Positions 1-6,018 of a stretch of DNA of 7,944 nt are shown here, in pieces. The stretch is from Candidatus Bathyarchaeota archaeon JdFR-04 (GTDB lineage: Archaea; Thermoproteota; Bathyarchaeia; Bathyarchaeales; UBA233). Numbering within the stretch: the stretch's first letter is position 1; the number at the start of each line of letters is the position of its first letter. A model generated the notes under the pieces. It was not told where the DNA came from, did no database searches, and saw only the letters and a program-made list of their open reading frames with translations. The translations under genes and the position numbers were made by a program. Location: positions 1 to 7,944 of the forward strand of contig MTLR01000025.1 in the NCBI GenBank assembly GCA_002010925.1, in the 5' to 3' direction.

Positions 1-2
1 TT

Positions 3-1811
3 GAGATACATGCAAACAATTGTGCAGTAATAGGAAACAACATAACAAACAACTATAACGGCATTTGGCTTTCTGGCGCAAATAGCACTATATCCAGAAA
101 CAACATAACAAACAACGACGAAAACGGGATTAAACTCGTCTATTCCTTTAATAACGTTATTTCAGGAAACAACATAACAAACAACGGAGACGGCGTTCAG
201 CTCGGTTGTTCTTTTCACAATACCATCTTTGGAAACAACATAACAAACAACGATTGGACGGGTATTTGGCTATACGACTCCTTTAACAACACCATGGTAG
301 GAAACAGTTTTGTCGGAGATGGTTTAGTGGCTTATAGGTCTTATGGAAATATTGTTGTAGACAATTTAGTTAATGGCAAACCACTAGTTTACCTTGAAGG
401 GATGTCAAACCTCACTGTCAAAAACGCTGGACAAGTGATACTCGTAAACTGCGACGGAATCCTTGTGGAAAACCTGAGTCTGTCAAACACAGATATCGGC
501 ATACAACTATGGAATACAAACAACGCAAAGATAACCGGAAACGATATTATAAACAATAACTGGTATGGCATCAAGCTTTGGCATTCCCATAATAACACTA
601 TTAGCGGTAACAACATAACTAATAATCAGTATGGCATGGGCCTCGACTATTCTTCTGGCAACACTATTATCGGCAACAATCTAACAAACAACAACTTGAT
701 TGGCCTACGCCTTGACGACTCTTCAAACAACATTATTAGCAGGAATGTTTTTGTTAGCGATGGCTTGGTTGTGTGGAATTCTTATGAAAACATTGTTGCA
801 GATAACTCGGTTAATAATAAACCACTTGTCTATCTTGAAGACGTGTTAAATATAACCGTTTATAATGCTGGTCAGGTGATCCTCGTAAACTGCAGTGATA
901 TAACGGTAAAAGGTACAAACTTATCAGATACAGACGTTGGAATACAGCTATGGAGCACAAAAGACTCCATGATGTACCAAAACAATGTAACAAACAACTG
1001 GTTTGGCATTAGGCTTGTATATTCCCTTAACAACACTATCTCTACAAACAACATAACAAACAACTGGGAGGGACTCTGGATCTACAACTCTTCATACAAT
1101 CTTGTTTACCATAATAACTTCGTGAATAATATTCGTCAAGTATTTAGCATCGGATCCGTGAATACTTGGGATTGTGGTTACCTTTCTGGCGGCAACTACT
1201 GGAGTGACTATACAGGCGCGGACATTGATGGCGATGGTATTGGAGAGATGCCATACATTATTGATCCAGAAAATCAAGACCGTTATCCGCTCATGAATCC
1301 TTGGAGGGATATTTCTGTGGTTAGAGTTTTGTCTTCAGCCACTGTAGTATATGCCAGCTACGTGGTTAACATCACGGTTACAGTTAACAATGAGGGAACG
1401 GTTACTGAAACTTTTATCGTTACCACTTATTTCAACACTAATCTAATAGAAACCCAAACAGTCATTAACTTACATCCAAGCGTAAACATAACGCTTGTCT
1501 TTAGCTGGAACACTACAGATGTGACGCCTGGAAACTATTCAATAAAAGCTGAGGCATCCTTGCTCCCAGACGAAATGGATACTGAGGACAACATGATGGT
1601 AAGCTTGCAAACAGTAAAAGTTAAAATGTTAGGCGATGTTAACGGTGACAACAAAATAAACATTCAAGACATAGCCACAGCTGCTTTGGCTTACGGGTCA
1701 TTTCCAGACCATCCAAGATGGAAACCTCAAGCGGACATAAACCAAGACGGAAAAGTAGACATAAGAGATCTAACGATTATAGCCATAAACTTCGGAAAAA
1801 CCTACCCCTAG
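3..1811 (+). CDS. Secreted NosD-like parallel beta-helix protein with CARDB-like and dockerin domains (5' partial)
   Basis: The reading frame is open from position 3 to the TAG at 1809-1811 (602 codons), so the ATG at 294 is internal and the true start lies before the window. Residues 1 to about 390 are short beta-helix turns built around the peptide GNNITNN, followed by the motif GGNYWSDYTG and a DxDGDGIGE / RYPLMNPW stretch typical of archaeal NosD-like proteins. A CARDB-like beta-sandwich (about 1308-1620) follows. A type I dockerin (about 1632-1802) ends the protein, with two calcium-loop repeats, DVNGDNKINIQD and DINQDGKVDIRD. There is no C-terminal membrane anchor, so attachment would be through a cohesin partner or another surface contact. 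I count at least 22 N-x-S/T sequons, suggesting a heavily glycosylated extracellular protein. Beta-helix proteins of this class include carbohydrate-active and adhesion or S-layer-associated proteins. No catalytic residues can be assigned, and the NosD name does not imply a copper role here. Confidence 0.9.
   Translation, partial: EIHANNCAVIGNNITNNYNGIWLSGANSTISRNNITNNDENGIKLVYSFNNVISGNNITNNGDGVQLGCSFHNTIFGNNITNNDWTGIWLYDSFNNTMVGNSFVGDGLVAYRSYGNIVVDNLVNGKPLVYLEGMSNLTVKNAGQVILVNCDGILVENLSLSNTDIGIQLWNTNNAKITGNDIINNNWYGIKLWHSHNNTISGNNITNNQYGMGLDYSSGNTIIGNNLTNNNLIGLRLDDSSNNIISRNVFVSDGLVVWNSYENIVADNSVNNKPLVYLEDVLNITVYNAGQVILVNCSDITVKGTNLSDTDVGIQLWSTKDSMMYQNNVTNNWFGIRLVYSLNNTISTNNITNNWEGLWIYNSSYNLVYHNNFVNNIRQVFSIGSVNTWDCGYLSGGNYWSDYTGADIDGDGIGEMPYIIDPENQDRYPLMNPWRDISVVRVLSSATVVYASYVVNITVTVNNEGTVTETFIVTTYFNTNLIETQTVINLHPSVNITLVFSWNTTDVTPGNYSIKAEASLLPDEMDTEDNMMVSLQTVKVKMLGDVNGDNKINIQDIATAALAYGSFPDHPRWKPQADINQDGKVDIRDLTIIAINFGKTYP
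33..251 (+). repeat. Four near-identical 21-nt repeats encoding the beta-helix turn GNNITNN
   Basis: In-frame copies lie at 33-53, 96-116, 165-185 and 231-251, spaced 63, 69 and 66 nt (21-23 codons), which is one beta-helix turn. The second copy differs only in its first codon (AGA instead of GGA). A diverged copy sits at 1044-1064 and weaker ones near 600 and 670. Nucleotide identity well beyond what the protein needs suggests recent tandem amplification or gene conversion. The array may continue upstream of the window. Confidence 0.9.
303..518 (+). repeat. Internal duplicated 72-codon module, copy 1
   Basis: This block (NSFVGDGL... to ...GIQLWNT) aligns without gaps to a second copy at 744-959. 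By hand alignment 48 of 72 residues are identical, with a shared core of KPLVYLE, NAGQVILVNC and GIQLW. The start-to-start distance is 441 nt (147 codons). It is a larger unit than the single-turn repeats around it and indicates an older segmental duplication within the gene. Confidence 0.85.
744..959 (+). repeat. Internal duplicated 72-codon module, copy 2
   Basis: Partner of the module at 303-518 (NVFVSDGL... to ...GIQLWST), with exactly the same length. Between the copies lie about 75 codons of ordinary single-turn beta-helix repeats. The NAGQVILVNC core is fully conserved between copies while flanking positions have drifted. Confidence 0.85.
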
Positions 1812-1848
1812 AGGAGACTTAAAGCTAATCTTCGTGTAGAGCCTCAAA

Positions 1849-1858
1849 CTTAAATATA
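1849..1858 (+). promoter_or_regulatory. TATA-like element in the convergent intergenic gap
   Basis: The stretch CTTAAATATA, preceded by CAAA as a plausible BRE, matches an archaeal TATA box on the plus strand. It would place a transcript start near 1880. No open reading frame follows (the nearest ATG at 1884 gives only ATG CCC TAA), so if the element is active the product would be non-coding. An AT-rich coincidence between genes is an equally simple explanation. On the minus strand it could drive antisense RNA into the beta-helix gene. Confidence 0.3.
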
Positions 1859-1918
1859 TCATTGTTTCCAGGTTAGGTTCTAATATGCCCTAAAACTTCA
1901 AAGTATCTTTTAAGCATC

Positions 1919-1941
1919 TTCCTGAAAGAAAGACTCAGGAA
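1919..1941. other. Inverted repeat (7-bp stem, 9-nt loop)
   Basis: TTCCTGA at 1919-1925 pairs perfectly with TCAGGAA at 1935-1941. The 8-mer GAAAGACT also occurs twice here (1928-1935 and 1939-1946). It lies in the gap between two convergent genes. It may be part of a termination region or of a small RNA; no known family was recognised. Confidence 0.45.
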
Positions 1942-1965
1942 AGACTTACAAAAGGAAACCTTTGG

Positions 1966-1987
1966 AAATACCATAAGTAAGGTATTT
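1966..1987. terminator. Possible terminator hairpin between convergent genes
   Basis: AAATACC (1966-1972) and GGTATTT (1981-1987) form a perfect 7-bp stem with an 8-nt loop, followed by a T run on the plus strand. A small third stem, AAAGG/CCTTT (1951-1955 with 1959-1963), sits just before it. The position just past the minus-strand stop at 1994 and downstream of the plus-strand gene suits a bidirectional terminator. Archaeal termination depends mainly on T tracts, and this T run is short, so the call is tentative. Confidence 0.4.
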
Positions 1988-1993
1988 TAGAAT

Positions 1994-3781
1994 TTAACGA
2001 ATTTCTTCTCTGAACCTTATGAGAACACCGTCGATAGTTATAAGGGCCTTTTCCTTTCGCTTTCGGTATTCTTCAAGAAGTTTGCGATAAGCACTTCTTG
2101 AAACTTCTCCTCGCCGGTAGCGGGCTTCGATCCTTTTAATATCCACTTCTACGGTTTCTAATTCGGTTTCAGCCACCTCCAACTGCCCAATAGCATCGGC
2201 ATAGCGAGCTCCGGCACTGCGAATTTGTTCTTTTAACTCAGCTATCCTTTTGTTTAGGCTGGAAACGCGACTTTCTAGGGTCCTCCTTCGAATTTTGTAG
2301 CGTCTTCTAGGAATTTTCCCTTTATGAACCTTCACCTCTAAAATCTCTAGCTCGGAATTTATTCTTCTCTTTTCCTCGTAGGCGTCTATGAAGCTTTTAA
2401 GATCTTCTGGAGAGATCTTAATTGAGGGCATAACTACAGCTGGTTTGAGTTTCTGGCGTTGCCAAAGGAAAGCCACCATAAATGCTAGCGCTACTGCTGT
2501 TCCAATCCAGAGAGTGGGGCGGAAGGAAGACCAGAGAATGTTATAGCGATATTGAAGCTGAACCTTTATTTGGGTTAAAGGGATTACCATGTCCTCTGAA
2601 AGATAAACTACGGAATCAGCGAAAACCTTTTTCTGAATCACGGAATAATTGAGGTTTGAGGTTTCCAGATATATGATTTCGGCGCCCTCAGGAAGAATTA
2701 TCTTAAGCGAGAAATCGCTAATAAGAAGGTTCATGTTCTCAAAAAGGGTCAGGTTAAAGCTGAAATCTTCCAAGCCGTTCCGCATGAGATATTCATCTGC
2801 AGGCAAGGTATAGCTAACTTTAAACCTTACGGATTCATTTGTTTGAATAGGCGGTTCAATTTTTATTCTGTAGATGTTCTTTTCGATGTTTATAACAGTT
2901 GGCTTAAGGGTTGGTTTTCCGAACTCATCCCAAACGGTGATTTCTGATGCGTTCCATGGAAGTGCTAACTTTATGGATTCTATTTCTTCTATTGATTTGC
3001 TAGTTATATAATAGGAGTCAGAAACATAGATGTTCCCAGCTTCATCGAACCGTATCTCCTTGTCCAGCTCATTCAAAACTATTATTTGTATCGGGTCAAC
3101 TACTATGAAGCTTATGTGACTTTCTTTTTTCGGCTTGTAGAAGAACTCTTCTAAACCTTCCTGAGAGTATTTTATTACTGTATTCGCTGTAGTATTATAC
3201 TCTTCAATTTTTGTTTCAGCAAATTTTTCGAATTCCATTCGTGTATAATTCGTTTTTAACGGCAAGAAAATTGAAGCTTCGAATTTCGTGACCCTCATTG
3301 TTAGACTGGGGTAGGGTGGAAGGGTTAAAGTGTATCGCCAAGTATCTTTCTCTTTTGTTGCTGAAATTACGTTTTCAAGTATGGATAGAACCGTAAAATT
3401 GTACGATTCTCCATCTTGCAGTTTTATGGCTGTAGGGAAAGTTACTTTCATCCAGCAGAACCCCAGCTTTTTAATCTCTGAAGTGAAAGAAGATTTGATA
3501 ATTTCTTTAGAGTTGGAAAAGTTGTAGGCATAACAATCCAAAATGTTGGTTCTATACTCATAGGGAAATCCAAAAATGAAGGATTCTAGGGTCGTGTTGC
3601 TAGAGCCCTTTATAGTTATTGTATCATAAATGAAGATGTAGCCGCCATATTTAATTTCAAACCGGCGGCTTATCCTTTCAATAATGTATTCTCCAGAATT
3701 CTGAGCGTTAACAGGAACGGGTGATGACGTTAAGATTAGGAATGTGAAAATGAGGGAAACGATGACTGTGGAGGTTTTCAT
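1994..3781 (-). CDS. Ribophorin I-like (RPN1/OST1-like) membrane protein
   Basis: The product has 595 residues: a signal peptide (1-26, likely cleaved after VNA), an ectodomain (27 to about 420), one membrane helix (about 423-440) and a basic cytoplasmic coiled coil of about 155 residues. Length and order match ribophorin I (human about 607 residues). Local matches to remembered human RPN1 run in order: PPYPSLTMRV (155-164) against SPYPTKTQTMRV; WDEFGK (284-289) against RDEIGN; SYTLPADEYL (323-332) against GYNLPSYEYL; LKIILPEGAE (359-368) against VKIILPEGAK; and the C-terminal coiled coil. In eukaryotes this non-catalytic subunit sits beside STT3 in the oligosaccharyltransferase and supports N-glycosylation. 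A similar role with AglB here is inferred. The ectodomain has nine N-x-S/T sequons (N62, N87, N128, N178, N196, N277, N315, N343, N378). The ATG at 3781 has a strong Shine-Dalgarno 9 nt upstream. It is probably an independent unit downstream of the radical SAM gene (88-bp gap). Confidence 0.8.
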   Translation of the reverse strand: MKTSTVIVSLIFTFLILTSSPVPVNAQNSGEYIIERISRRFEIKYGGYIFIYDTITIKGSSNTTLESFIFGFPYEYRTNILDCYAYNFSNSKEIIKSSFTSEIKKLGFCWMKVTFPTAIKLQDGESYNFTVLSILENVISATKEKDTWRYTLTLPPYPSLTMRVTKFEASIFLPLKTNYTRMEFEKFAETKIEEYNTTANTVIKYSQEGLEEFFYKPKKESHISFIVVDPIQIIVLNELDKEIRFDEAGNIYVSDSYYITSKSIEEIESIKLALPWNASEITVWDEFGKPTLKPTVINIEKNIYRIKIEPPIQTNESVRFKVSYTLPADEYLMRNGLEDFSFNLTLFENMNLLISDFSLKIILPEGAEIIYLETSNLNYSVIQKKVFADSVVYLSEDMVIPLTQIKVQLQYRYNILWSSFRPTLWIGTAVALAFMVAFLWQRQKLKPAVVMPSIKISPEDLKSFIDAYEEKRRINSELEILEVKVHKGKIPRRRYKIRRRTLESRVSSLNKRIAELKEQIRSAGARYADAIGQLEVAETELETVEVDIKRIEARYRRGEVSRSAYRKLLEEYRKRKEKALITIDGVLIRFREEIR

Positions 3782-3790
3782 GTTAAATGT

Positions 3791-3798
3791 CCTCTCCC
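3791..3798 (-). promoter_or_regulatory. Shine-Dalgarno site of the ribophorin I-like gene
   Basis: On the minus strand GGGAGAGG lies 9 nt before the ATG at 3781. It fixes the start and implies a leadered transcript. Confidence 0.75.
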
Positions 3799-3840
3799 TA
3801 TCGTTAGGATAGTTTTGGCTTCCTATTAATGAAAGCTTCC

Positions 3841-3852
3841 TTATTTATTTTT
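3841..3852 (-). promoter_or_regulatory. Candidate TATA box for the ribophorin I-like gene
   Basis: The minus strand reads AAAAATAAATAA here, about 60 nt before the start codon. A start of transcription about 25 nt downstream (near 3820) would leave a leader of roughly 40 nt carrying the Shine-Dalgarno site. It lies just past the stop of the radical SAM gene, suggesting separate control of the ribophorin-like gene. Confidence 0.45.
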
Positions 3853-3869
3853 GGCATGAGCTTAAAGGT

Positions 3870-4994
3870 TTAAGTTTTCAGAAAATCTCTCAGCTGTTTA
3901 TCTTTCACCTCTACATAGGGCATTATTTTACGCGTTAGATTTGCTCCAATGATCCTTTCAAGGTTTGTAGAATACCGTATTGGCTTTTGGTGACGAGCTT
4001 TCAAGATTTTTTTAGCTGTGATCGGTCCTATATGGGGGATTTTTAGGATTTCCTCATATCTTGCAGTATTCAAATCGATTGGAAAAATATGTCTATTTCT
4101 TTTTGCTAAGGCTAGTTTAGGGTCAATGTTAGGTAGATATCCGTTCTCGTCGGTTATCATCGCGAGCTCTTGAGCAGCAACCTTATAATCTCTTATGAGG
4201 AAGGATGCTTGATAGAGTCTGTATTCCCTATAAGGAGGGCATGCTGGATGCTTTTCAAGCGGCGTTTGCGATAAGGGCTCAAAACCGCTATAATAGATAC
4301 GTTTTAGTCCAAGCTTTTTGTATAACCACTCTGTAACTTGAAGGTATTGCCAATCGTTGTCCTCAATCGCACCTACAATCATTTGGGTATCAACCCCTGA
4401 TCGGGCAAAGCCAAAGTTTGGCTTTTCCTTTAGGCTCCTCAAGTGTTTCGCTTCGTCTAAAATCCATTCCAACCGTTTCAGGACATCCTGCCTATAGCTT
4501 CCTTTGTCAGGACAGAGTTCACTGAAAAATCCTTTGTTAGGAGCCTCAAGATTCAAGCCTAAACGATCAGACAGTTCTGAAGCCTCTCTAATAAATTGCT
4601 TGCTGGTTCCAGGCATGAGGCGTAAGTGGATATACCCCGTGTAGCCGTGACTTCGCAGATAACGTAGGACTTCAAGTTGTTTTTCAGTTACGGAGTCTGG
4701 GTCCCTAGCTACAGAAGAAGTTAGAAATAAGCCTCGAATCTTCTTCTTTTTCCATAGATGGATGGTTATTCTGGCGAGCTTCTCTGGCTCCCAACTTATT
4801 CTTGGGCATTTTCTTCCACTTCGGAAGGAGCAGTAGAGGCACTCATTCTTACAATGGCTTGTCACCAAAGTTTTTAGTAAGGGTATGCATTTACCTCGTG
4901 CGGCTGCCTCGTAGATAGGAACAACTGCACGGTCCCATTGAGCGCCTAGCCTTAGAAAATGCCATTTATCCCTTTTTCGGATAGCCTTAGACAT
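3870..4994 (-). CDS. Radical SAM protein with C-terminal helix-hairpin-helix (COG4277 / putative DNA modification-repair type)
   Basis: The 374-residue protein carries the radical SAM cluster motif C48-x3-C52-x2-C55 (HCKNECLYC), which binds a 4Fe-4S cluster and S-adenosylmethionine. Family features follow: LFLTSSVARDPD (89-100), HLRLMPG (123-129), LNLEAP (147-152), TQMIVGA (203-209), IYYSGFEPL (233-241) and REYRLYQASFL (256-266). A helix-hairpin-helix motif, ILKIPHIGPITAKKILKAR (316-334), points to nucleic-acid binding. This matches the family annotated as 'putative DNA modification/repair radical SAM protein', which in bacteria is often paired with a uracil-DNA-glycosylase-like gene. No such partner is present in this window. 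The reaction and substrate are unknown. It follows the DUF2095-like gene by 55 bp on the same strand and may be co-transcribed with it. No convincing Shine-Dalgarno precedes its ATG. Confidence 0.85.
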   Translation of the reverse strand: MSKAIRKRDKWHFLRLGAQWDRAVVPIYEAAARGKCIPLLKTLVTSHCKNECLYCSFRSGRKCPRISWEPEKLARITIHLWKKKKIRGLFLTSSVARDPDSVTEKQLEVLRYLRSHGYTGYIHLRLMPGTSKQFIREASELSDRLGLNLEAPNKGFFSELCPDKGSYRQDVLKRLEWILDEAKHLRSLKEKPNFGFARSGVDTQMIVGAIEDNDWQYLQVTEWLYKKLGLKRIYYSGFEPLSQTPLEKHPACPPYREYRLYQASFLIRDYKVAAQELAMITDENGYLPNIDPKLALAKRNRHIFPIDLNTARYEEILKIPHIGPITAKKILKARHQKPIRYSTNLERIIGANLTRKIMPYVEVKDKQLRDFLKT

Positions 4995-5049
4995 TGTTTT
5001 CTAAGAAATATTCTTTGTTTTAGTCTATTTAGGTTATTCTTTGATGATA

Positions 5050-5403
5050 TTAGAGCGTTCCATGTTTGAAATAGTAACCTTCTTCTTTTTTGGAACCGAA
5101 GCTTCGGATGCCCTTTTCACGAATTTGTTTCCTTATCCTTTGGGCGTATTCATGGCTTATTTCGCCTCTTTTCTCGAGGTAATCAACTATTTCTTCTGCT
5201 TGTTCGTTTGTGTCACATCTGCGTATGAAGTCGACAACATCGGGCATGTAGTGGACGAATTTTTTGGATACAGCTTTTTCACCAGTTTTAGCATCCGTTC
5301 TAATCGAGGTAATTTTCACTCGATGGTTTTCATGCCCCTTTGATTCCATTTCCCTGGCTAAATTCGGGAAAAGTCTTCGAAACTCATTCTTCTCGAAGTC
5401 CAT
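5050..5403 (-). CDS. Small archaeal conserved protein, DUF2095-like
   Basis: This is a soluble protein of 117 residues with no signal peptide or membrane helix. Segments such as FRRLFPNLAREM, HYMPDVVDFIRRCDTNEQA, YLEKRGEISHEYAQRIRKQI and the ending GIRSFGSKKEEGYYF match what I recall of the archaeal DUF2095 family (COG4072), whose function is unknown. The pattern suggests a compact helical protein. It is the first gene of a minus-strand group, 55 bp before the radical SAM gene, and is divergent from the Hsp20 gene. A weak TATA-like stretch (minus-strand ATTCATATAG, 5451-5460) lies upstream, and no strong Shine-Dalgarno is visible. Gene reality is well supported by its family-like conserved segments. 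The family name is from memory. Confidence 0.75.
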   Translation of the reverse strand: MDFEKNEFRRLFPNLAREMESKGHENHRVKITSIRTDAKTGEKAVSKKFVHYMPDVVDFIRRCDTNEQAEEIVDYLEKRGEISHEYAQRIRKQIREKGIRSFGSKKEEGYYFKHGTL

Positions 5404-5494
5404 GAGTTTTCAGCCTTTTACTTTTTCTGTTAGAAGCTATGTTGGAGATCCTATATGAATGTTTATGGGTAATTGATTGTTGAGGGGGCGATAT

Positions 5495-5503
5495 GTTTTA
5501 TAA
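5495..5503 (+). promoter_or_regulatory. TATA box of the Hsp20-uL15-SecY cluster
   Basis: GTTTTATAA lies about 40-48 nt before the TTG start at 5543. Initiation about 25 nt downstream would fall near 5527, just before the Shine-Dalgarno sequence, giving a short leader. It is the only clear plus-strand promoter in the 139-bp divergent gap 5404-5542, so it probably serves the three downstream genes. Confidence 0.5.
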
Positions 5504-5530
5504 TTAGTTCTTATGCTTTCATAGTCAATA

Positions 5531-5534
5531 GGAG
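5531..5534 (+). promoter_or_regulatory. Shine-Dalgarno deciding the TTG start of the Hsp20 gene
   Basis: GGAG (within AGGAGAAGG) ends 8 nt before the TTG at 5543. The next in-frame ATG (codon 45) lacks such a site, so the TTG is preferred. Confidence 0.65.
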
Positions 5535-5542
5535 AAGGCGAA

Positions 5543-6016
5543 TTGACTAGAAAGTGGCGTAAACGCAGAAAACGGAACCCGTGGTTCGACATATTCGACG
5601 ATATTGAAAAAGCAGAGAATGAAAAAGAGAATAGCCAACCTTATATTTTCAGAGGAAACAGCCGCCGAAAAAACATGAGATATCCTTATATACGGATATT
5701 GAAAGCCAGAAAAACGTACAGAAGAACCTCTTTCTTTAAAGAACCTGAACCTTTACTGGATATTCTGGAAAATGGAGAAATAATAACCGTCGTTATATCC
5801 CTCCCAGGTTTCAAGGGAGAAGATATAAACATCTACGTAAAAGGTTCTAGATTAATAGTTTCCGCCAGTACCTTAGACAAGAGATACTATAAAAATTTAA
5901 AGCTCCCAGCTAAGGTTGAAGCCAAACCCATATATAAAAGCTACAAAAACGGAGTCTTCGAACTCCGATTCAAAAAACTCTTAGAAAACAAAATATTACT
6001 AAAAAGCGAGGGGTAA
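5543..6016 (+). CDS. Hsp20/alpha-crystallin family small heat-shock protein with basic N-terminal extension
   Basis: The 157-residue product contains an alpha-crystallin-like domain at about 69-146: EPLLDILENG, then ITVVISLPGFKGEDINIYVKG, a short DKRYYKNLKLPAKV strand pair, and the signature SYKNGVFELRFKK. Such proteins form oligomers that hold unfolding proteins without ATP. The first 60 residues are unusual, starting TRKWRKRRKRNPWF and remaining rich in Arg/Lys, which could bind RNA or ribosomes (inference). A C-terminal ILL (151-153) may act as a loose I-x-I oligomerisation motif. Translation starts at TTG, supported by a good Shine-Dalgarno 8 nt upstream. Its stop is 2 nt from the uL15 start, so the two are almost certainly co-transcribed and perhaps translationally coupled. 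Confidence 0.85.
   Translation: MTRKWRKRRKRNPWFDIFDDIEKAENEKENSQPYIFRGNSRRKNMRYPYIRILKARKTYRRTSFFKEPEPLLDILENGEIITVVISLPGFKGEDINIYVKGSRLIVSASTLDKRYYKNLKLPAKVEAKPIYKSYKNGVFELRFKKLLENKILLKSEG
6008..6013 (+). promoter_or_regulatory. Shine-Dalgarno of uL15 inside the end of the Hsp20 gene
   Basis: GAGGGG ends 5 nt before the TTG at 6019 and overlaps the last Hsp20 codons. It supports the TTG start and coupled translation. Confidence 0.65.
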
Positions 6017-6018
6017 AT

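Noticed and set aside
33..251. CRISPR-like array
   Set aside because: The evenly spaced 21-nt repeats are in frame, encode GNNITNN, and the spacers continue the protein, so this is a protein repeat and not a CRISPR.
294..296. ATG at 294 as the start of the beta-helix gene
   Set aside because: The same frame stays open to position 3 and encodes four more beta-helix turns of the same type, so this ATG is internal.
3..1811. Copper-processing role suggested by the NosD name
   Set aside because: The match is to the generic beta-helix repeat. The dockerin, CARDB-like domain and sequons point to a surface protein, and there is no nitrous-oxide reductase context.
3861..3874. Palindrome CTTAAAGGTTTAAG at the radical SAM stop codon as a terminator or operator
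   Set aside because: The spacer is only 2 nt, the sequence is AT-rich, and it overlaps the stop codon. It is likely a chance palindrome.
5041..5343. Plus-strand open frame of about 100 codons
   Set aside because: It lies antisense to the DUF2095-like gene, has a Phe/Ser-rich composition typical of a shadow frame, and resembles no family I recognise.
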